From positions 7,168,883-7,232,882 of the forward strand of contig JAQMRL010000008.1 in NCBI GenBank assembly GCA_035578175.1: a DNA stretch of 64,000 bases, written 5' to 3'. Source of the stretch: Catonia carolina (taxonomy: Eukaryota; Arthropoda; Insecta; Hemiptera; Achilidae). The notes under the pieces were generated by a model that searched no databases, had not been told where the DNA came from, and worked only from the letters and a program-made list of their open reading frames with translations. Shown one piece after another: positions 34,240 to 45,514 of this stretch. Within the stretch, counting starts at the first letter, position 1. The number at the start of each line of letters is the position of its first letter. The position numbers were made by a program, and so were the translations under genes.

Positions 34240-34530
34240 GTTGTTGTTTAGGTCAACAGCCGAAAGGCTGGTTTGAACCTCTTAGAGGTTTTACTAAGTA
34301 AAAACAAGAAGTGAGGTGGTTTACAATTACTGTGGGTGGTTACCGGTGTACTTTGATGGTATGAATTCAATTAACCATACTCTCTCAGAAATGGTCGGCC
34401 TGGGTCTGTACAATGCTACACAGTCTCATTTACACATCACTCTCATATCATAGTGTCATGGGGCTGTTTATTGTTTCGTACTGAACAGATTGCAATGTAA
34501 ACACATTAGAGATTAGAAACAAATTCTGGA
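34240..34530 (+). mobile_element. chimeric SINE: family D head joined to family C tail
   Basis: 34240-34322 is the 5' ~85 bp of SINE D (GGTCAACAGCCGAAAGGCTG to GTGAGGTGGTTTAC). From 34335 it is SINE C body and tail (GTGGTTACCGGTGTACTTTG to CAGATTGCAATGTAAACACA). Confidence 0.75.
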
Positions 34531-34753
34531 TTAACAAAATATTACTGTACAAATAATATAGGTGGGTCGTTTAACATGAATCTTGTACTTTTTTTTAAAT
34601 AAATAAATATAAAAATAATAATGGTACATAATAAATAAACTAAGATTTACTATAAAATTATTATTACTGAAAAGGTAAATTCTACAATAATATAATATTA
34701 TCAAGTTGGCAATACTGCTTCATAAATTTTCTTGTAGTGTAGAATCTATTACT

Positions 34754-35146
34754 GTTGTTGTACAGGTCATCAGCCTGTAGGCTGATTTGAACCTCTAGAG
34801 GTTTTACTAAGTAAAACGAGGAGTGAGGTGGTTTACCATTGCCTTCCTCACTGAGTGGAAAAGTACGCTTATCAGCATGCCGGGCCCTCTGAAAAGCACA
34901 TATTTTCCACTCTGTAAATGACACCTTCACTTCATTCACCACAGGGTCTGGCTGTACAATGAAATTCATTACTTTCAGAGGAGACAACTCTGATTAGTGT
35001 ATTTTACACCTCTACCACTTCTGTTCTTAAATGATTCAGTCATTTAATTGGCTGACCATGTGATAAGAAACAGAACTATTTATTTTAGCCCTGTAACGAA
35101 CAGATTGAGTGTAAATAATTTGACACTCCACCTGTCTGTTATGAGC
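34754..35146 (+). mobile_element. SINE family D copy with 13-bp TSD
   Basis: 393 bp. TSD AGAATCTATTACT at 34741-34753 and 35147-35159, the longest perfect TSD of the family here. Confidence 0.9.
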
Positions 35147-35164
35147 AGAATCTATTACTAAGAA

Positions 35165-36041
35165 GACAAAACTATTTTAAAAAGTTAGATGATGAATTAA
35201 AACAGAAAAATTAAAAAAATAATCTGACAATACATTATGGACATATTCAGAATCAGTTTATCTGAAGGTCCGGTTTAAACGAAACAGGTTAAGAATTTTA
35301 CTTTGAATGACAAAGGAAACAAACTGGCGTATTGTAAAAAACCCATGTAAAGTTTTTCAAGTAAATTAAACGGATGTACTACGACGGACATAAGTCAGTA
35401 ATTTGTAAGATTTCTGTACAGAATATACAGTACGCGAAATTTTTCAAATTTCCCAGTGATGACATAGTAACGACTTGTCCATTCAAATTCAGATAAACAT
35501 GTCCCTAGTGTACTTTTATTCACTTTCAAATTTTTTTTATTATGGTACTGTAAAACATTAAAACAATATTTCAGCATGTACAGTATTACCAACTTAAAAA
35601 AAAATTATCAGCATAGAAAACATGAAAATTATTCACAATGGTTATGTAATCACAAACAATTTATCTCCATAATATTAAATGAAAGGTTAGAAAATAGGAG
35701 AAAATTATAAATCTACTTTTTACCAGAGATAATTTACAAACTAAATAAAAATTATAACACTAAAATTATTTAAAAAAAAACAGTTAACGCTTAATAAACA
35801 TCCTGCACAAGAGGAAACAAAAAATCGTAACAAAGGATTACATATGTACAAAGGTAACTAAGGATATTTTTCAGTTATTGTAAATACTGTAAAATTCGGT
35901 TATAACCAAAATCTGGTAATAACATGTGAAAATAGAACATTTGGTTGGTTTTATATTAAATGTTATTAACACATTGTTTAGTCTGATATAACGAACGTGG
36001 AATCCAGTTGACAAATGCATCAACTTCCTTGTAATAATATA
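35165..36041. other. AT-rich, nothing recognised
   Basis: No frame or repeat could be supported. Confidence 0.4.
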
Positions 36042-37052
36042 CAGGGTGATTCATGAAGTTCTCCCCCCACTTCTACAGCACATTGTACTAGTAAAAATAA
36101 TGAAAAAATGTTATATAAACATAGGTCCGAAAACGCTTCGTTAGCGAGTTACAGCTAGCGAAAGTTTCGCCTGGATTTCAGTTCACCAGGTGAAATGAGG
36201 TCTTCCTGGAATTGTGGTAAGGTAGATTAAGGGGCAAATTCAATCATTTCTTATGGTTTTTGATCTGATAAATTGAATAAAACAGGTCCCAGATCTGTAA
36301 GTTAAATAGTTTTTAAGAAAACCAGTGTCAAATGCAAAAAATGGAGTGAAAAACTTATTTTTTCATCTTTGGGCAAAGATAACTGTGTTATTTCACCAAG
36401 AAACAGTTAAAATTTTTCAATAAAACATGTAGAAAATTTTATTCTGAACAAACCGGTGTAAATTAAGTACACAGAAAGCGAATAGATGTTTGATTAAATG
36501 AGTTTTTATTCATAAGAGTACAAAGTAAAATTAACCGGAAAAACTAAAATGAAAAAATGTGTTTTTTTCACTCCATTTTTTTGCATTTGACACTGGTTTT
36601 CTCAAAAACTATTCGCTTTCTGTGTACTTTATTTACACCGGTTTGTTCAGAATAAAATTTTCTACATTTTTTATTGAAAATTTTTAACTGTTTCTTGGTG
36701 AAATAACAAAGTTATTCTTGCCCAAAGATGAAAAAATGTGATTTTCACTCCATTTTTTGCATTTGACACTGGTTTTCTCAAAAACTATTTAACTTACAGT
36801 TCTGGGACCTGTTTTATTCAATTTATCAGATCAAAAACCATAAGAAATGATTGAATTCGCCCCTTAATCTACCTTACCACAATTCCAGGAAGACCTCATT
36901 TCACCTGGTGAACTGAAATCCAGGCGAAACTTTCGCTAGCTGTAACTCGCTAACGAAGCGTTTTCGGACCTATGTTTATATAACATTTTTTCATTATTTT
37001 TACTAGTACAATGTGCTGTAGAAGTGGGGGGAGAACTTCATGAATCACCCTG
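36042..37052. mobile_element. 1-kb foldback element, ~445-bp arms
   Basis: Arms 36042-36487 and 36608-37052 are near-identical inverses around a 120-bp centre. The ends are CAGGGTGATTCATGAAGTTC, flanked by TA. Inside the right arm the block CACTCCATTTTTTGCATTTG appears twice (36577 and 36747). Noncoding. Its termini match the 265-bp element at 6389. Confidence 0.9.
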
Positions 37053-37074
37053 TATATATATATATTTTTTTTTG

Positions 37075-37232
37075 TTTTATTTCCGACTGTAATTCCAGCT
37101 AATGCAGACGATGGAGAATGATGATATATGAAAATGAGTGATGAGAAAATGCCAGATCTGACCGGGAATCGAACCTGGGACCCCAGCGTAGAAGCCAGCT
37201 TCGCTAACCACTACGCCAACAGGCCGGCCTAT
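37075..37232 (-). mobile_element. tRNA-derived SINE family B, minus strand
   Basis: Minus-strand head GGCCGGCCTGTTGGCGTAGT and GGTTCGATTCCCGG, then the CGTCTGCATTAGCTGGAATT tail. Followed on the plus strand by (TAA)n at 37233-37259. Confidence 0.8.
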
Positions 37233-37498
37233 ATAATAATAATAATAATAATAATAATAGACAAACATATTCTCAGTAAAATAAGGAAACAAACAGTTTT
37301 GCGATACGTATCTTTAGTTTAATTTCGAGAATCACCTCATCACGGATTTTTGTAAGTACTGTGTGCATACTTAAAAGATTTGTTCTTTAACCCCTCGCCA
37401 GTTTTCGACGGAATATTACATCGCACCGATAATGCACGAAAAAGGCCGCTGACGGAATATTACGTCGGGAGTTTTTGTCCCGTTTTATTTTGTTTTGT

Positions 37499-37674
37499 GC
37501 CGGCCGCATTGGCGTAGTTTGTAACGTGCTCGCCTCTCATCATGCGGTCTTGGGTTCGAATCCCATTCAGGCACGGCATATTTTCATACGTTACAAAAAA
37601 ATCATTTCATCCTTCACCGTCTGCATTAGCAGCAATTGCACAACAGTCAGACATTAAAGAAAAAGAAAAAAAAA
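37499..37674 (+). mobile_element. tRNA-derived SINE family A
   Basis: Head GCCGGCCGCATTGGCGTAGT and GGGTTCGAATCCCATTC, body ATTTTCATACGTTACAAAA, tail CACCGTCTGCATTAGCAGCA, then an A-rich end. Confidence 0.85.
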
Positions 37675-38226
37675 ATTTTGTTTTGCGTCGGCTTATTACG
37701 TCGACAGCATTAAGTATTTAATTTCACTGTCTTTCACAATGATATAGAGCGCTAGTATGTAGCTTCAAAGTAGTCTATGCATATTATCACTAACGTGAAG
37801 TGACATTGTCGTTAGTTACGATGGTCCATGTGCTCGAATAACCTATAAATGTAATGATTTTTATGCGTTATAAGTATTTTTTAAGTAATTTTATAGAAAA
37901 TAATTATTCAATTATGCAAATGAAACAATTATGGACTTATATTTTATTTTATGGACTTACAGACTTTATTTCAATAATACAACATTAAGATAGGTTAGGT
38001 AACCAATTGTTTTAAATTATGAATGAAATATATTTTACATGCAAAAATGTTGCTTTTAATAACATATTTGGTCATAATTAGCTGTAATAATTGTGTTAAA
38101 GCAAAAAATAAAAAATAAAGCAAAATAGTATTCATTTCTGAAAAAAATAATAAACCGGTAACCTGGGGTTAAGTTGCATCAACATCACCAGTCACTAGCG
38201 ACTGCTTTGTGCATTTATCTAAAGTT
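37675..38226. other. AT-rich, nothing recognised
   Basis: No feature supported. Confidence 0.4.
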
Positions 38227-38590
38227 CAGCCGTTGTTAGTTTGCTCCTACTGTCAACAAACAAAAGCTACCTCCTACAGGGTGCACGCTAGAGTCCACGA
38301 CTTTACAGATGTCGTATTCCTATTAAGTTAACTATTTTTTAAATTATAAGTACTTAAAGTACTAAAAACATCAGTCATTACATGATGTAGGCTTAACAAA
38401 TTTCATTTATAAAAATACTTTTAATGTATTTTGTATTTAAATACTTTTAAAAGTATTTTGTATTTAAATACTTTTGAAAGTATTTTGTTGTTACTTTTTA
38501 ATCAGCGTGTACACATTTTGTTATAATGCAGCATGCTCAGTGACGTCATTGTTTGTTTACATTAGGAGCAAACTAAGAGAGGCCTGACTG
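38227..38590. mobile_element. 349-bp-family TIR element, copy 3
   Basis: Inverse orientation to copy 1. A ~30-bp internal duplication of AAGTATTTTGTATTTAAATAC occurs at 38410-38470. TA follows the right end. Confidence 0.75.
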
Positions 38591-38649
38591 TACACTGATA
38601 CATTGAGAAGTTATTGGTAAATTGCAGTATTATCCTGACTGCTTTAGCT

Positions 38650-38720
38650 CAGACCAACCGGGAATCGAACCCGCTACCTTTTTTATGCATAGAACAGCTG
38701 ACGACTAAATGTCAATAACT
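38650..38720 (-). mobile_element. SINE C head-like fragment
   Basis: Minus strand GTCGTCAGCTGTTC... then GTAGCGGGTTCGATTCCCGG, as in the head of 27345-27660. The body is absent. Confidence 0.5.
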
Positions 38721-38879
38721 GTTTGGCCGTGGAGGAGATATACAAGATTTTTATTCATGACTTTTTACTTAAATGAAATATTTAGACTAATATTGGTTAT
38801 TCCGGTAATGGGTGGGCACGTAAGATAATACAATCGAGTACTAGATAGATATTGCGGCGTAAACGCCCATTCAGTTATA

Positions 38880-40150
38880 ACCAACAAATAATGCCGGTCC
38901 CTTCAAGTAAACAGTAAATGGGATTTTTTTTTATTAACAATAAATGGGAAAAGTGTCAGTACTTGCAGTTTAAAAATAAACATAACGTTAAAGAAAGTAG
39001 AGATGTGGATGTATTTATTCATAATAATAGTTTAGAGCATGTAGAAACAGTGAAGTTCCTGGGTGTATCTCTAGATAGATCTTTGTCTTGGGATTTCTAT
39101 ACCAATCAAGTTTGTAGTAAAATATCATCTGGGGTATTTGCACCAAATTGCCAGATTAAATGATAAAAAATTACCAATGGCAGCTTATCATGGGCTCATT
39201 CTGTCTTATATCCGTTATGGTATCTTCTTCTTCTTCTTTTAGTGCGCTATCCGTTTCGGATGTTGGCGACCAGCATGGCAATTCTCACTTTGCTGACAGC
39301 AATACGGAAAAGTTCAGCAGATGTCTTTCCGGTCCATTCCCTGAGGTTGTGTAGCCAGGATATTCTTCTTCTGCTTGGTCCTCTCCTTCCATCTATCCTC
39401 CCTTGCACAATGAGCTGTATCAAAGAGTATCTGGACTCTTTCCGCATGACGTGTCCCAAATACTGAAGTTTACGGATCTTGATGGTGTTCAATATTTCTC
39501 TGGATTTCTTCATCCGTCTCAGAGCTTCTTCATTTGTTACATGCTCTGTCCATGATATTTTAAGCATTCTTCGGTATAACCACAATTCAAAGGCTCCTAT
39601 ACGTTTAATCATACTCTTGTTCAATGGTATCTTAGTATGGGGTAATTCTAGCATGGGTAATATGAATAGGGTTTTTAAAATTCAAAAGAAAGCTATTAGG
39701 TGTATGGTGGGAGCTAACCAGCTAACCTCATCCACACCACTATTTAAGGAGCTTAAATTGCTTACAGTTCTGTCTCTGTACATTTTTAAGGTGATTATGT
39801 ATGTTAAACAAAATAATTTTATGCAGAATTTCAATGTTCACAATCATAACATGAGAAACAGAAATGATTATATTATGTGGCTAATCACTCCACAAAATTG
39901 TTTGAACAAAAACCTACTTATGCAGGGAGAAAATTTATGAATAAATTACCCCAATTTTTAAAATGTTGTGAGGATTTGAATTCCTTTAAAAAGAATCTGA
40001 AAAATTACTTGATCGGTGAAACTTTTTATAGCGTACAAGAATTTCTTTCTTGATAGTAGTGATACATTGTGTGATTCTTATATGTATTTTAGGTGTTATA
40101 TCTGACATGTCCTATACTCCTCCTGGAGTCCCAGGGCGCAAAAAAAAAAG
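38880..40150 (+). mobile_element. poly-A LINE 3' part, interrupted by another LINE
   Basis: Post-RT region of a Jockey/CR1-like LINE: VETVKFLGVSLDRSLSWD (38918-39160), then after the insertion at 39227-39623 it resumes at GILVWGNSSMGNMNRVFKIQ, and ends with VIMYVKQNNFMQNFNVHNHN and MNKLPQFLKCCEDLNSFKKN. The 3' UTR CTCCTCCTGGAGTCCCAGGG and poly-A are at 40140-40150. Frameshifts are present. Confidence 0.85.
39227..39623 (-). mobile_element. GAA-tailed LINE nested in another LINE, with TSD
   Basis: Minus strand. The (GAA)n tail appears as TTCTTCTTC at 39227. The frame 39623-39247 encodes KIRKLQYLGHVMRKESRYSL, GPSRRRISWLHNLREWTG and KVRIAMLVANIRNG. TSD ATGGTATCTT at 39217-39226 and 39624-39633. 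Confidence 0.9.
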
Positions 40151-40619
40151 TTCGTTATAACCTAATTTTACTGTAATTACAATAATACATTTAGTAATTA
40201 TTATGAATTCTTAATACAGCTAACTTTCCTTTCATCGTATATGTAAACAGAAGCAGGATATACGCTTTAAAGATTAATTTTAGATATACGATTATATTAA
40301 TTAAAATAGATTAGCACGGTGACTTGATTTCTTGTTTAACGCAGGACCTGAATGCATCCCAACCTTCATTCTTCGTACTAACCTGAAAATAGAAGAGAAA
40401 TATTTAAGTATAACTTATCAAAGTTAAGTAAGCGTGATCACGTGATGCGCAGTAGTTCATTTTAGGTGTTGTTGGCCTAGCTTATAGTATAATGGAGGGG
40501 AATGTTGGGTCTCTGGCGTGCGCCCTCCCACCTAGCCAAGGACAGTTACCAACCAGTTGCTCTGTGGACTTCACACTGTTTACATGTGTTGTGGTCTTCT
40601 ACATTTCCACAGTTTTCAT
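40151..40619. other. nothing recognised
   Basis: A 66-codon frame at 40492-40689 (MEGNVGSLACALPPSQGQLP...) has no recognisable domain; its end overlaps a tandem repeat and it is probably not a gene. Confidence 0.35.
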
Positions 40620-40689
40620 AAACAGTATTTTTCAATACTCTTCGTCGTTTCTTAAACAGTATTTTTCAATACTCTTCGCCGTTTCTTAA
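40616..40689. repeat. 34-bp tandem repeat, two copies
   Basis: AACAGTATTTTTCAATACTC-TTCG occurs at ~40621 and ~40655. Each unit ends CGTTTCTTAAA. Confidence 0.8.
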
Positions 40690-40701
40690 ATATTATTCGC
40701 A

Positions 40702-41056
40702 ATGCCTCAGCCAAGATCGAACTGCAGGTTAGGACGGGGAGTTGCTTTAAAAAGTCAAACTAAATGTGTAATTTATGAATGTGCACAAAAAGATTACTGA
40801 AGAAAATCCAGAAATGTTACAGTTAGAAATTTCAGCTCGTGTGGCTGACCTTTGCGGTATTTCCGTTCATACGGTACGAAAAACTGTAACAGAAGCAAAT
40901 AAATTGGGTGAAAATGAAAATTTCAGTACACCGGGAAAATCTCGCCAAAGATTGAAGAAGAAAGTTAATATTGATAACTTTCAAAGATGCGCGTTGAGAA
41001 ATATTGTGTACAATTTTCACATAAATTATATAAATTCTATTTATATAATAAAATAA
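40702..41056 (+). pseudogene. N-terminal part of a Tc1/IS630-type transposase, frameshifted
   Basis: Starts MPQPRSNCRLGRGVALKSQT, and shifts frame near 40777 to a stretch with KKITEENPEMLQLEISARVADLCGISVHTVRKTV (helix-turn-helix), then PGKSRQRLKKKVNIDNFQRCALRNIVYNF. This order (basic start, HTH, then DxFxxCALRxxVxxF) is the N-terminal DNA-binding half of a widespread animal transposase family. The sequence ends before any catalytic Asp. Confidence 0.6.
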
Positions 41057-41059
41057 TAT

Positions 41060-41530
41060 AATTCTCAATTATATTATAACATAAAAATTCATATACCCAC
41101 TTCCTTGTTACTTTTACTTTGTTATTAGGTAAATAAAATGAAAAAAAATAAGCAAATACATATAAATGTAAAAATACGATAAAAAATAACAAATTCTTTA
41201 CTATCCGTTAAACGAAACAAGACTAGTCGCTGGAGATGCGTTCACGAGCGTAGTGTGTTGGTGAATGCAAGCGTGCGTACGTGAATGCGAGTGTGCATGA
41301 ATGTGTGAACATCACTCTGCCTCCCCGCCCCCACTACGGCAATTTCCTAACCACACTCTGCGCGATGACTGCGCTAACTTAACATTGATGGGTTATACAA
41401 TGGTAACGAAATATCATGACAGAAAGCAAACATCGAGAAAGAAATTTTTAAGAATTAAAAAATATGTATCTCTTATAAAACCCATTGTTAGTTTTAAAAA
41501 TATTTTGAAATTGAGTTTTTACTGGATATA
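41060..41530. other. nothing recognised
   Basis: 41230-41310 has GCGTG/GTGAATGC-rich short repeats. No gene. Confidence 0.4.
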
Positions 41531-41537
41531 CACGTTT

Positions 41538-42200
41538 CCCTGAACCCAGAAACATTATTTTTAGTGAGTGGTTTGTGTGTGAATACAATATCTCAAGAAT
41601 GGAATAGCATACAAGGTTGAAACTTGAAACTTAAGTTTCAAGTTAAGCTTGATTGTAGTAGTTGTAGCTTATTAAGTTACAACAACAGGACTTGACACAA
41701 AAATTTTTATCAGAATTAGTCCACCGAACTAGTCATTTATTCGTGCAATTTTTCATGTTTTGCAATCTTCTCTAAAACAGCTCCTAATACATTTTTTTTA
41801 AAATCGTCTCTTTACTACATTTTTTTAATGCTCTACAAGATAGAGTATGTGTCATATCTGCTGAAATTCTTGAGGTAGCTGTGCAGTAATAGGGTTTTTT
41901 TTAAGATTACAACCTTATGTATTCTAGGATTCTAGGACAAAAATGTATACAATGAAAGTTGTAGATAATTTAAAATTCTACAACTTTTATTTCAAACATT
42001 TGTTTGTATAATGCTTAGTTTAGCGGTAGTTAGTGATTTTCTGTTTTCTTCCATGGAAATCAGTAAATAAAATCAATTTTTTAAGATTTCAGCCTTAGTA
42101 TGCATTTTACGACAAAAAAGTATACAATCAAATTTATAGGACATAAAAAAGATCTACAACTTTTATTAAGAGAATTTTTCTCTACAGAGCCTATAATCTA
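41538..42200 (-). mobile_element. Helentron/HINE-like element, inverted, diverged, first half
   Basis: Family body in reverse, from CCCTGAACCCAGAAACATT to TTTTTCTCTACAGAGCCT. It continues at 43812-43998 after a 1.6 kb insertion. Confidence 0.7.
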
Positions 42201-43810
42201 TTTGAAATCAACGTGCGGGTGAAGGTCATGCCACTTCCTCACCTCGCCTACCCCACCAGTCGTCTGAATGATGCAGCGCTGAGTATGTGTGTGCACTTGT
42301 GCCTACGCCTTCATCAGGTTTACATTATTTCACTTCGTGAAGTACCGTACGCTTAAAACATCTGACGAGACCAACACATAAATGTGTTATTTAAATCAAC
42401 TTAAACTTAAACTCATTCGAGAAGTTTAATTACAAACAAAAGGAAAACTGCAATGGAAAAAATCTAAATTCAGTTTTTCTTTTGTTTGTAATTAAAAAAA
42501 CTTCTCAAATGAGTTTAATTTTCATAGATGTTATTTATATCATTTTTTAGAATAAAATTCTCTACAATTTTCATTAAAATGTTTCGTGTTTTTATTCGCA
42601 ATTTAACAGAGTTATTTTATGCTAAACTTAAAAAGTATATTTTCTAAGCCTTGTCTTTAATGTATTTACGTAGTTTTCTTAAAAACTAAAAGCGATACAG
42701 TTCTGGGACTCATTTTTTTAAGTTTCCCAGGTTAAATTCAGTATTGCTTTATTTCACTCTTTGCCCAGGAATCAAGGCAAAATCTTTCGCCAGGCATAAC
42801 ACGCCAACGAAGCATTTCCGGACATATATTTAGACAAACATTTTGTTACAATGTAATAACAATAGTATATACGTGGTGTAATTTGTATTATATTATTGTT
42901 ATAATTGTTATTAATATTGTTTTATGGTTATTATAGATATTATATGTATGCACTATTACAACGTAATATGGAATAATAGAAAAGTCACTGAAATAGAAAC
43001 ACGGTCATTATACTATGCGTCAGCAATGACTCTGTGATATTTTATAACTTTATGAAGCTTACATATTGTATTGTTTTAAGTAAACAAACATGTTACAGCA
43101 CCTTTGTCACCACACACAGGCCTATTTATTTGATTTTTTATACTCTTTCGACCAGTTCAGATTAAAGTTTTGTATCATACAGATGTGCAGTTTCTTTGGC
43201 GGGCTTGTGTAAGTTTATTTAATTCAATTGTTTAAGCGTGAAAGTTGAGATGGCTGCAAACAGTCCTAATCTTCGCAGACAATCCAAACAAATAATTTAT
43301 AGGGTATATAATTATTTAAAAGAACTTGTGTGAAATTAATTCTTTGCGAACGGCGCTCAAGATTACATAAAAGGTAATTGACAGTTTATTTCTCAGTCGT
43401 ATACAAATTTGTAACAATCCAGTTTCTGTATGCATGCTTTAAAACATAAAAGATAAATAATCATCTTTTTCGTTTAGGTAAAAAGGTTGGCGATGTTTTT
43501 ATTAAGGTGCAGTTTGTATAAAGAAATATTAGGATAGAACTGTTCCAACGATCCGAAAGTTAAGCACAAAAATTAGGAAAATATATTGTGTAGAATAAAA
43601 AGGTTTCACATATCATAGTAGGCCTAATGTCTTATGTGTATCAGAGTAACCATTAAATTTCTTGTCGTTAATAGACAAAACTTTAGTCTGTAAAGAGAAA
43701 AGAAGTAGTTCAATTCAGTAATGTAGAAGTAGTGTAAGGGGTATGAGGAGAAATCTTGCGGAAGGGAAGGGGAAGAAGCGCGTGACCTTCACCCGCACGA
43801 AGAAATCAAA
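42201..43810. mobile_element. 1.6-kb TIR element inserted in a HINE-like copy
   Basis: Ends TTTGAAATCAACGTGCGGGT and the inverse of CCGCACGAAGAAATCAAA share ~30 bp, including a 17-bp perfect block CGTGCGGGTGAAGGTCA. It interrupts the HINE body at ACAGAGCCT/AGTTTAGC. Inside are a hairpin at 42413-42513 (~45-bp arms) and a fragment of the CAGGGTGA foldback family (42640-42850). No transposase recognised; superfamily unknown. Confidence 0.65.
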
Positions 43811-43811
43811 T

Positions 43812-44215
43812 GGACTTTAGTTTAGCATGAAAGAGTGATTTTCCATATTTTTAAGCCAAACTGAGGTTGATTTTCAGTTTACATCATTCACTCATGATTA
43901 AAATTAGATTATTTGTTTATTTCTAATGTTTTATTATATTGTTCATTAGTTGCAATGGCAAGAGAAAGTCGTGTGAATGTTTCAAACCAGATATTTTTGC
44001 TCAACAAAATAGAGTGAGCACTGAAATCCTTGAGTCTGCTGAAATTCTTGGGGCGGCTGTGCATTCATAGGACAAAGGTGTAATAAAGAAAGTTGTAGAA
44101 CATTTAAAAATCTACAACTTTTACTTTATGCATTTTTCTCTACAGAGTCTAGTTTAGCGACAATAACTGATTTTCAATAATTTTAAGTTCTATGGAGGTT
44201 AATTTTCATTTCTCA
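43812..44215 (-). mobile_element. Helentron/HINE-like pieces next to exon D
   Basis: 43812-43998 is the left terminal part of the split copy, ending GGCAAGAGAAAGTCGTGTG...CCAGAT. 44020-44215 is a second reverse fragment (TCTGCTGAAATTCTTGGGGC, TTTTCTCTACAGAGTCTAGT). These lie 130-530 nt downstream of the donor of MICU3-like exon D. Confidence 0.7.
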
Positions 44216-44344
44216 TTGCTGAGAAACCACCAAATCGAGAGATTACAAATAAAATCAGTTACGATAACAAGATAAACTTTAAAAAATATTGCCATAAATT
44301 AAATTAAAAGTGTAGACGACAATGTAAGTAAAAGAAAATAATAC

Positions 44345-44502
44345 CTTAACACCTCGATGTAAACGATTTTTCACGATGGCGATAAATTCACGATAACTCA
44401 ATTGGCCATCGCCATCTTCATCAAATATCGCAAATACTGTATCGACGACATGCTGCGATAAATTTTGGCCAGTGCAAATCTTGACCGCACGAAGAAATTC
44501 AT
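44345..44502 (-). CDS. MICU3: MICU3-like exon D (canonical last EF-hand)
   Basis: 158 nt between TTCTATATAG and GTATTA. With the G from exon C it encodes 53 residues, DEFLRAVKICTG to NRLHRGVK. The calcium loop D-E-D-G-D-G-Q-L-S-Y-R-E has acidic or polar ligands at positions 1, 3, 5 and 9 and Glu at 12, so it should bind calcium. It matches the last EF-hand of MICU3 in position and sequence. It ends on a codon boundary, where the family has only a short C-terminal tail left. Helentron-like fragments fill 43812-44215, just beyond the donor. Exon E at 653-496 is its alternative. Confidence 0.92.
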
Positions 44503-44569
44503 CTATATAGAAAAAAAAATACATTAAAATTTTGTAAAATATAAATCTGTAATGACAATCAAACATAAG

Positions 44570-45364
44570 TTTTATTGCGTTTCATAACTAAGATTTGAAT
44601 AATATTACCTCGAGACTAATTTTCTGTTATTAATTCTGGAATTTCCAATTAAGGCTGTTACCTAGAGACTCTGATCCAATCTTGGAACACATGTATTCTC
44701 TGTATAAAATAAATTGTACGTTTATTGACAAAACGACCCCTCCCTTTGATACACATACCCCTAGAGTCACAAAGAATTTATTAAATTTTAGGTCAGGGTC
44801 CTATGGTGATTACTACCCCAACAAAAATTTTAAAATTTTCGGAATACAAATAATCTTTTAACAACATGTTATTTAGCGAAGAAAATTACATAAAAATTTG
44901 GTAACCCAAAAATTTTCAGGTCGCATGAGAAAACGAAAAACTCAAAGTATCATATATATTGAAACCTAAAAATTCAAATTTTAAATTTTGAAACTTCAAA
45001 CTTCATCTTTAAACTTTCATATCTTCAAATATAGAAATATTGTGATCCACCCAACCCCTTTGGCGGCCGAACTTCACCTTATGGCAAATGGTTCTGATCC
45101 ACTTATGATTTTTGATCCACCTACCCCTCTGAGGCCGCTGGAAAGGCGAGTTGTCTTTTATTTCTCCATTTACTAATATTATTTGATAGTATAGACTCTT
45201 AGACTACTCACTATTCAATTCAAAAATTTTCTTAAGAAACAAAGAACACTGCTCTTTATCTCCAGAGACAGATATCAACGCATACATTCTGTAATTTTTC
45301 AAAAATTTTTATTTCAGAAAAAACTATTTCTTTAAATTATAATTCTTTATTATTAAAAATGTTA
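44570..45364. other. nothing recognised
   Basis: 45048-45135 has two similar segments (GATCCAC..ACCCCT..GGCGGCC / GATCCACCTACCCCTCTGAG). No gene. Confidence 0.4.
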
Positions 45365-45480
45365 CGTGACCTCCACCGTAGCGTAGTGGTAGCATGCTAG
45401 CCTACAAAGCGGAGGTCCCGGGTTCGATTCCCAGCTATGGTTTGGAAATTTTCATATGTTAAAAACCAACTGTTTAATAC
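45365..45480 (+). mobile_element. SINE family E, tRNA-like head well preserved
   Basis: GTAGCGTAGTGGTAGCATGC (A box) and GTCCCGGGTTCGATTCCC (B box), 30 nt apart. The acceptor-stem ends do not pair and the same head recurs at 47922 and 48308 with a common GGAAATT continuation, so it is a SINE and not a tRNA gene. Confidence 0.7.
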
Positions 45481-45514
45481 TGCAATGTAGCCACTGATAA
45501 CCAGGCTGTTGATG

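Noticed and set aside
34682..34987. 101-codon minus-strand protein (NFIVQPDPVVNEVKVSF...)
   Set aside because: It is the reverse reading of SINE D; the same frame appears at 61614-61826 and elsewhere only because the repeat is conserved.
37388..37712. piggyBac-like element (TTAA, GACGGAATATTACGTCG words)
   Set aside because: TTAA occurs on both sides but the two ends do not form convincing TIRs.
44345..44502. Exons D and E used in series as an extra EF-hand
   Set aside because: D ends on a codon boundary while E needs one incoming base; joining them gives a stop within seven codons.
45365..45440. tRNA gene
   Set aside because: A and B boxes are good, but the acceptor ends do not pair and the same head with the same 3' continuation occurs in other copies, so it is a SINE.
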